Origin: Mytilinidion resinicola
Taxonomy: Eukaryota; Ascomycota; Dothideomycetes; Mytilinidiales; Mytilinidiaceae
Length of the DNA stretch: 13,460 bases
NCBI RefSeq assembly: GCF_010093595.1
Contig: NW_022985480.1
Location: 1 to 13,460, forward strand
Direction of reading: 5' to 3'
The translations under genes were made by a program, and so were the position numbers. Each line of letters starts with the position of its first letter. The stretch's first letter is position 1. A model generated the notes under the pieces. That model did not search any database and was not told the DNA's origin. It saw only the letters and a program-made list of their open reading frames with translations. Below are positions 9,509 through 13,460 of the stretch, one piece after another.

Positions 9509-10076
9509 ATGCTTACTAATCGTATTATCGCGTCTAGTTTAAAAGTTATACCTTATTTCCGGTGTAAGTCTCGGGGTTTATTATATATAGTTTCTATACC
9601 TAACTCGGATTATTACGCCTTCTATATTCGGGCGCAACAATTAAACTATAATATTGCTGGCATCTTAGCAGCTGCCTATAAGCTGCCGTAGCTTATTATT
9701 ATTCCTAATTATATTCTATCTAACCTTTCTAGGGCGAAAGTTGTCCTGCAATAAGGATAAACTCCGTTATAAGGAATTTAAAACTCGCGTAATCCTATCT
9801 TTTCTATTAGAGGCTTAAAAGGCTACTATAATAAAGCTTAATTATCTAGATTCTTAAAAAGAACTATTATATAAGTATAGTAAGGAAATAATATATTATA
9901 GTTTTAAAACTCTAGAAGAGCTTAAGGAAGATAATTAGAGGAAGGCTAAGCTAAAAAAACAAAAGCGTGCTAAGCAGGAAGGCTTGCCTTCTGCCTTAGG
10001 AACTATCGGGTATTCTTCTTTCTTTCTAGGTGTGCTAGGCACTGCTAGCCGTCTGTTCTATTACTATATATTCTAA
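9509..10076 (+). pseudogene. Antisense gene with Zn2Cys6-like motif and coiled coil, inside the chromovirus
   Basis: The plus-strand frame from 9509 is open for 60 codons. It contains PYFRCKSRGLLY...YYAFY...LNYN, with Tyr/Cys at spacing x2, x6, x9, x2, x7. If each Tyr is a mutated Cys (TGY to TAY), the spacing is C-x2-C-x6-C-x9-C-x2-C-x7-C, which fits a fungal Zn2Cys6 cluster. After a stop at 9692 the reading shifts by one base (between about 9691 and 9740). It then continues with KLRYKEFKTRVIL, LNYLDS, KELLYKYSKEII and FKTLEELKED, followed by a Lys-rich RKAKLKKQKRAKQEG, a predicted coiled coil, and a short hydrophobic end to TAA at 10074-10076. Similar Cys-rich plus coiled-coil hypothetical proteins are common near fungal transposons, as I recall. 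It lies antisense between the chromodomain and the polypurine tract. Start codon and function are unknown. Confidence 0.6.
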
Positions 10077-10170
10077 TTATATAGTAGTAGTATTTCTTTT
10101 CCGGGTTTCTTTAATCCTTTCTAGTTAGATAGTATACTATTGCCGTTTTTCTAGGCTATTCCGGATTCTA

Positions 10171-13125
10171 GCGGTAAAACTACTGCAGGAGTTCCTAATA
10201 GTTTACTAAACTTTTAACTAGTTCCTATATATTCTTAAAGGTGCTGTATTCTTTCTACTTAATTAGGTACTCCCTTTGCTAACCGTGCTGTTAGGAATTT
10301 AGGATTTGCTCGACCTTATATTTATTATTATTGTTAACCTCTATATTGTTTTCTAGCTTAGCGTTTAGTAGTACGGGTTCTAGTAGTAATACATGGAAAA
10401 CCGGGTGTATTTTCATTTTATTAGGTAGCCTAAGCTTATAGTTTACTAGGCTAATAATGTTTTATATTTCGAATAGTCCAATTTTAATATAGTCTAACTT
10501 TATACTTAGTTATTTTGTTTTAATATTTTTGCAGAGTAGGTAGACTCTATCTCCCCTTTTAAAGGTTAGTATAATACTCCGGTGTTAGTTATAATATCTT
10601 GCTAACCTTAGTATTAGGAATTAGATATCTATTAAAAGCTGTTCTTATAGCTCTTTAATATTTTCGACTAATAGCAGTGCCCTCTAGGCCCTTATACTAT
10701 TAAGTTAGGGTTTTTAATACGCCTTTAGATCGAAACCGTAGTTTATAAAAAAAGGCGATACCTTTATTAACTCCGTAGATATACTATTATAGGCGAACTA
10801 GGCTATTAGTAGTAGTAATACCTAATTATCCTGCCTGTAATTAATATAGTATTATAGGTACTATTTTAAGGTCTAATTAAGCCTTTCCGTTTGCCCGTCC
10901 GTTTAAGGGTAAAATGCTATAGAAAGCTTATGCTTTGTTCCTAGTTATACAGTAAGGGTCTGCCAGAATTTCGATATAAAAAGCTTATCTTAGTCTGAAA
11001 TTATCTCCTAGAGTAGCCTATAGTTGCTAACAACGTACTTTAAAAAAGCGTAGGCCAGATCTTCTGCCGTTAATACTTTTTAGTAGGGTATAAAGTATAT
11101 ATATTTAGTTAGTCGATCCGTAACTACTAATATTATATTATACTTTATACCTATTATAGGTTTAATAGACTGTAGTAGCTTAACTATAAAGTTCTATATA
11201 ATAGATTCCTATACTTTTTCCGGTGTAGAGGGACTTTTTATTAGTCTATACAGTGCGTATTATACCGACTTATTCTTCGCGTATTCGCATCTATATATAA
11301 TTTTCTCCGTTAGTTTTCGGAGTCCGGGGAAATAGAATATCCTTACGATTCTTTCCTGTGTTTTTTCCACTTCCTAGTGCCTGTGCACCGGTGTACTATA
11401 GAATTCCTTAATAAGCTTTTCTTATAAGGTTTTAGGCATAAATATCCTATCCTGTAAGGTAATAATACTGTTCTAAATTTCTCCGCGTTCCTAGTTTATA
11501 GGCTCTAGGCGCAAGCTCTGCTAGTTATAACCTGCTAAATCCCGGCTTTCTTAATCTACCTTCTATACTGCCTTAATTTATTTATACTACTTATTATCCT
11601 CGGACCTGTAAGCAACTGCTACTTATATATAGTTAAATTTAAGGGTTCCCGGACTTATTTCCTTAAGTATAGGTTGCCTGGTTTTCTCGGCTCCTTTTAT
11701 ATAGTCCGGCCTTCTGCTAAGTATATCTATATAAGTATTTTTAGATCCCTTTTAATATATAATCCTAAAATTAAAGGTTTCTAGTTTTTCTAACTATTTC
11801 TTCTATCTCCTATTCAACTCCTTAGTTATAGTAAAGTATATTAGATTTTTATAGTTTATATACACCTGTACTATATATACTGCCCCTTTAAGGTAAACTT
11901 TCTACTGTTTAAATACTTCTATTATAGCTAACAGTTCCTTATTATAGATATTATAGTTTAGCTTAGCTATATTTAGCTTCTATAAGTAGAATACTATAGG
12001 ATGCAGTTTCCCTTATTTGTCTAGTTAGTTAAGTATTGCTCCTACCGCTTTATCCGATATATTACTCTTAATAGTAACTAGTTTCTATAGGTCGAAGATT
12101 ACTAATACCGGTTTCGAAGTAAACCGCGCTTTTAACCTATTAAATGCACCCTATACTTCTAGGGTCTATCTATATTTAATATCTTTTCTAGTAAGTTTTA
12201 TAAGTAGCTCTGTAATTTTTAAGTAGCCCTTAATAAACTGCCTATAGTAATTAGCTAACCCTAGGAATAACTATAGTTCCTTTAAATTTACGGGCTCTAG
12301 CTATTTTTAGATAAAGGATACCTTGCCTTCTTCTATCTCGATCTGTCCTGGACTAATAACGTATTCTAGGAATCCGACTTTCTACCTATAGAACTCGCAC
12401 TTATCCGGGTTTACTATAAAGTTGTATTTCCTAAGTCTTTTAAGTACCTTTTATATATATATTTTATATTCGCTTAGCATTTCTAAGTATATAAGGATAT
12501 TATTAAGGTATACCACTGTAAACCGATTTAGGTAGCCTTTTAACGCTAAGTTAACTACTACCTGGAATATTGCTGGCGCGTTAGTAAGCCCGAATAGCAT
12601 TACTATATACTTAAAGTATTCGTATCGAGTTCTAAAAGCCGTCTTCTACTCTTCTTCTTCTTTTATCCGAATTAAATAGTATCTTTCGCGTAGGTCTAAC
12701 TTTATAAAGTACTTTACCTTATATAGTCGGTTTTTAAGTTCGGAGATTAAAGGTAATAGATAGCGGTTTTTAATTATAATCTTATTTAGCTGTCTATAGT
12801 CCACGCAAAGGCGTAGTTTACTATTTACCTTTAGAACGAATATTACAGGGTAACCTGCGGGCGATTCTAATAGTCTAATAAATCCTTACTTTAGGTTTTT
12901 TTCCAGGTATTTTTCTAGTACTTCTAGCTTATTCTAGGCTAGTAAATAGATTAGTCTAAACTGCGGTTATTCGCCTGGTACTAGGGGAATATAGTAATCC
13001 TAAGGTTAGTGCTTTAGTAATATATTCTAAACCTTTTCTATAAAAATTCCTTTAAATTTATTGTATTCTTTTAGTATAACTAGTACTTTTACTACTTTAG
13101 CTAGCTGCCGGCTGTTTAGGAGTCT
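10171..13125 (-). pseudogene. Ty3/Gypsy chromovirus pol: RT, RNase H, integrase, chromodomain; RIP-degraded, 5' truncated
   Basis: All domains lie in one minus-strand frame over about 985 codons with no indel, broken only by TAA/TAG stops. Order from the 5' end: reverse transcriptase with [47 protein letters not shown] and YLNNILIY at 12489-12510 (catalytic YLDD now YLNN); RNase H with FNRLKARFTSKPVLVIFDL, KAVGAIL, YNKELLAII and ILSRRPDY (about 12150-11700); integrase zinc finger H-x-H...C-x2-C (about 11385-11280, last Cys now Ala region); integrase core with VVTDRLTKY, QEIISDQDKLFISKFW and YPQTDGQTERLN (about 11200-10740); KGDRVYLL and MKIHPVFHVLLLEP (10555-10375); and a chromodomain with YKVEQILNS and EYLIKxKEYSTFKNIxELVKSLVN (about 10330-10190). 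Chromodomains direct integration to marked chromatin. Protease and gag are missing because an LTR starts at 13128. The frame may run on to about 10080. Confidence 0.92.
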
Positions 13126-13127
13126 AG

Positions 13128-13460
13128 TGTTACAACCCGTAATACGAACAACCCGAGCGCAGAGGCACTCGCGGAGACAAGCAAGCAGATAAGACTGATA
13201 ACACAGAACCAGGTCACAGGACCAAGAGGGTCACGTGTAGGACGCATAGGGATCCTGGATTCCCCCACGGACTGCTGGTGGATGGGAACGATCTAAGAAT
13301 GGGACATCACGAGAACAGGGTCACGTGATGGCTCGCCAGGCTCGCAACGGGAAGTAAGCATAGAGCCATGCGAGCGCTCGTCGAGCTCGAGACGCTCGAG
13401 GACTATGAGCCCGTAGAGCCATATGAGCAAGAGGTTTTCTTAGGACGGAGCTTTCATATA
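13128..13460 (+). repeat. LTR of the same chromovirus family, not RIP-mutated, runs off the window
   Basis: It begins TGTTACAACCCGTAATACGA and matches, base for base apart from transitions, the minus-strand LTR at 8888-9346. The aligned parts end together at GGACGGAGCTTTCATATA here and AGAACGGAGCTTTTATATA there (near 9017-9035). Composition switches at 13128 from TpA-rich to balanced, with many CpG, CpA and TpG. By comparison with the other copy about 125 bp of the LTR lie beyond the window. Orientation is opposite to the element it interrupts. The pol frame of the minus element is open up to this edge, so this is an insertion into pol. Whether a full element or a solo LTR follows cannot be seen. 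Confidence 0.85.
13228..13327 (+). promoter_or_regulatory. Two identical GGGTCACGTG words in the LTR
   Basis: The ten bases GGGTCACGTG occur at 13228-13237 and 13318-13327, exactly 90 bp apart, each holding the E-box palindrome CACGTG, a site for bHLH/bZIP-type factors. They lie in the likely U3 part, upstream of an ATATA-like sequence at the window edge. In the mutated LTR copy both are destroyed (AGTTATATA and GGTTATATA). Function is inferred from position and repetition only. Confidence 0.4.

Noticed and set aside
157..13125. Alternative genetic code, with TAA/TAG read as Gln
   Set aside because: Stops also occupy apparent Trp codons, Cys, His, Gly, Asp and Met codons show matching C-to-T or G-to-A changes, and the unmutated LTR copy proves the mutation process acts on non-coding DNA too.
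1..13460. tRNA, rRNA, CRISPR array, riboswitch or a bacterial-type defence system
   Set aside because: Nothing matching was seen on either strand, and the telomere, RIP and Ty3 chromovirus content place the window in a fungal nuclear genome.

Overview
This window is the left end of a linear chromosome from a filamentous fungus, most likely a Pezizomycotina ascomycete. It opens with 156 bp of CCCTAA repeats, the C-rich strand of a TTAGGG telomere, and the next 13 kb is degraded subtelomeric DNA. Almost everything from 157 to 13127 shows the mark of repeat-induced point mutation (RIP): TpA in large excess, CpA and TpG depleted, ATG turned to ATA, and TAA/TAG stops where Gln or Trp codons are expected. 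No indels were seen in the four largest genes. I see no intact protein-coding gene, tRNA, rRNA or CRISPR array. The genes below are fossils, read through their stops by eye. No database search was possible, so family names rest on motif recognition.

Layout. (1) 1-156, telomere. (2) 157-3270, minus strand: the N-terminal OrsD-like (DUF3505) and middle part of a telomere-linked RecQ helicase (TLH), open in one frame for 1038 codons and cut by the telomere just before its helicase domain should start. (3) 3271-3866, spacer with much weaker RIP. (4) 3867-4919, minus: N-terminal OrsD-like part of a second TLH. (5) 4920-5615, spacer with an inverted repeat. (6) 5616-7088, minus: C-terminal half of a third TLH (RecQ motifs IV-VI and a Cys-rich tail). 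(7) 7089-8887, plus: putative 5' LTR and gag of a Ty3/Gypsy element, broken at 8888. (8) 8888-13127, minus: a second Ty3/Gypsy element, a chromovirus, with 3' LTR, polypurine tract, an antisense gene with a Zn2Cys6-like motif, and pol (chromodomain, integrase, RNase H, reverse transcriptase), broken at 13128. (9) 13128-13460, plus: the start of an LTR of that same family, free of RIP.

The pieces give a relative history. TLH copies came first, all pointing at the telomere. One Ty3 element landed in a TLH helicase domain, and a chromovirus landed in that element. RIP then mutated the whole stack, and a member of the chromovirus family inserted again without being mutated. The most useful observations are the same LTR in mutated and unmutated form, a Zn2Cys6-like gene lying antisense between chromodomain and 3' LTR, and a telomere joined exactly where a RecQ domain should begin.
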